Made by a program: the position numbers and the translations under genes | Part shown: positions 22,288 through 22,823 of the stretch, piece after piece | Position numbering within the stretch: the first letter of the stretch is position 1 | How the letters are laid out: each line of letters starts with the position of its first letter | DNA from: a virus | Direction: 5' to 3' (one strand) | Length of the DNA: 22,823 nucleotides | Virus record (IMG/VR): IMGVR_UViG_3300033150_002146 | Coordinates: 1 to 22,823 of that record | The notes under the pieces: generated by a model | Database searches by the model: none | Seen by the model: the letters and a program-made list of their open reading frames with translations, nothing else | Told to the model about the DNA's origin: nothing

Positions 22288-22556
22288 ATTTTGAAGAAAC
22301 TGTCGCAAAGGTAGTTGATTTTATTTGTTCTCAGTATGGATGGACACCCGATCAGGTCTTTACCTTGACAAGATCTACGATTGAGTGTTTACTAAAAGAA
22401 GCAAGGAAACGACTCCACGCTCAATATAAGTTTTATGCGTCTTTAGTAGGAGCGGAGTTACAAGATTACCAACCCGAGATAGAGGATGATCCAAAGAAGT
22501 TACTTGGTATGATAAAGAACATTGGAGTCGATTTTGAAATTTCGGGTGGTAAATAA
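22161..22556 (+). CDS. T extension of the tail assembly chaperone (-1 frame)
   Basis: The -1 frame is open from just after TAA at 22158 to the stop at 22556. After the G stop it reads NFEETVAKVVDFICSQYGWT and then PDQVFTLTRSTIECLLKEA, the typical gpT pattern (aromatic-x-W-x-P-x-x-V...LT...I). No ATG, GTG or TTG occurs in this frame between 22161 and the TTG at 22365, which lies inside that conserved region, so independent initiation looks unlikely. Production as a G-T fusion by frameshift is the best explanation. Its stop overlaps the tape measure start (TAATG). The coordinates given are those of the open frame. Confidence 0.65.
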   Translation, partial: SYITGYGGFCCPFVTSRLREAREGSVRSGKQIGRGDVRGDSVNFEETVAKVVDFICSQYGWTPDQVFTLTRSTIECLLKEARKRLHAQYKFYASLVGAELQDYQPEIEDDPKKLLGMIKNIGVDFEISGGK

Positions 22557-22823
22557 TGGTCGAAGAATATGTAGTTGAAATTGACGTTGAAAATTTAAAG
22601 TCTCTTGAAGAAATTCAAAAAAAGATTCAAGAGACTAATAAAGTCGTCGCGGAAACGGCAAAGGCTGTTAATCAATTAGCTCTTAATCAACGAGCCTTAA
22701 GTAATTCAATTTCAAAAAGTACTAATAGCCTTCGGCAAAATGTCGAAGCATCCAAAGAATCTGTTAGAGTAGTTAATAATTTATCCAAAAGTACCAAGCG
22801 GTTAAGATATATCTTTCTTGGGA
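22556..22823 (+). CDS. Tape measure protein, N-terminal part (3'-partial)
   Basis: ATG 22556 shares its A with the TAA of the T frame (TAATG). The frame is open to the window end, giving 89 complete codons. The sequence is strongly helical and polar (IDVENLKSLEEIQKKIQETN and later SISKSTNSLRQNVEASKESV), as at the start of tape measure proteins, which set tail length and are ejected with the DNA. Its place directly after the G/T chaperones is diagnostic. The remainder, normally the longest gene of the phage, lies beyond the window. Confidence 0.75.
   Translation, partial: MVEEYVVEIDVENLKSLEEIQKKIQETNKVVAETAKAVNQLALNQRALSNSISKSTNSLRQNVEASKESVRVVNNLSKSTKRLRYIFLG

Noticed and set aside
22365-22556. 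TTG 22365 as the start of a separate 63-residue gene
   Set aside because: It would begin inside the conserved gpT-like segment and discard the DFICSQYGWTPDQV part. Frameshift from the G gene explains the frame better.

Overview
This AT-rich window is most of the head and neck module, and the start of the tail module, of a tailed double-stranded DNA phage or prophage (Caudoviricetes). The evidence is a portal, a large terminase, an HK97-type prohead protease with scaffold, an HK97-fold major capsid protein, head-tail connectors, a tail tube protein, a G/T-type tail assembly chaperone and the start of a tape measure protein. No tail sheath gene lies between the connectors and the tape measure, so a siphovirus-like tail is the simplest reading (inference). 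Shine-Dalgarno sites, sigma70-like promoters, TTG and GTG starts and ATGA/TAATG overlaps indicate a bacterial host. The sequence does not identify the host further. I saw no tRNA, rRNA, CRISPR array or insertion sequence.

Layout. Positions 1-3807 (+) hold an accessory cassette: a zincin-type metallopeptidase, a GT4-like glycosyltransferase, a UDP-sulfoquinovose-synthase-like dehydrogenase lacking its catalytic lysine, a receiver-GAF protein and a small coiled-coil membrane protein. Positions 3796-4596 (-) hold the only minus-strand gene, a nucleotidyltransferase-fold protein, read from a near-consensus promoter that overlaps a plus-strand promoter for the portal. Positions 4687-10898 (+) are the packaging block: a 1283-residue portal / MuF / metallopeptidase fusion, two small unknowns and the terminase large subunit. 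Positions 10958-13583 (+) are an accessory block with a LigD-phosphoesterase-like protein, a two-zinc-finger protein and a metallophosphoesterase. Positions 13691-15774 (+) encode the protease with an internally started scaffold, then the capsid protein, ended by a strong hairpin terminator. A new promoter then drives 15902-22823 (+): an HTH protein, a gp6-like connector, a two-domain glycosyltransferase, the neck proteins, a Com-like zinc ribbon, the tail tube gene, the chaperone pair and the tape measure.

The most striking structure is a group I intron of about 680 nt in the tail tube gene. Helices P1, P2, P3, P4, P5, P6, P7, P8 and P9 can be drawn directly from the sequence, and an HNH endonuclease ORF sits mainly in P8. 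Without splicing, the tail tube gene has no normal ribosome binding site and start. With the proposed splice it becomes a continuous 162-codon frame with a phage-typical N-terminus. Other points of interest are the triple fusion portal, a nested scaffold start, a tail-chaperone -1 frame that has no start codon of its own upstream, and a signalling plus glycosylation cassette.

How the genes work together: TerL pumps DNA through the portal into a procapsid built from capsid protein and scaffold and matured by the protease. The connector, stopper, gp10-like and terminator proteins then close the neck and join it to the tail tube, which assembles on the tape measure with the G/G-T chaperones. The glycosyltransferases probably modify virion proteins or host surface sugars (inference).
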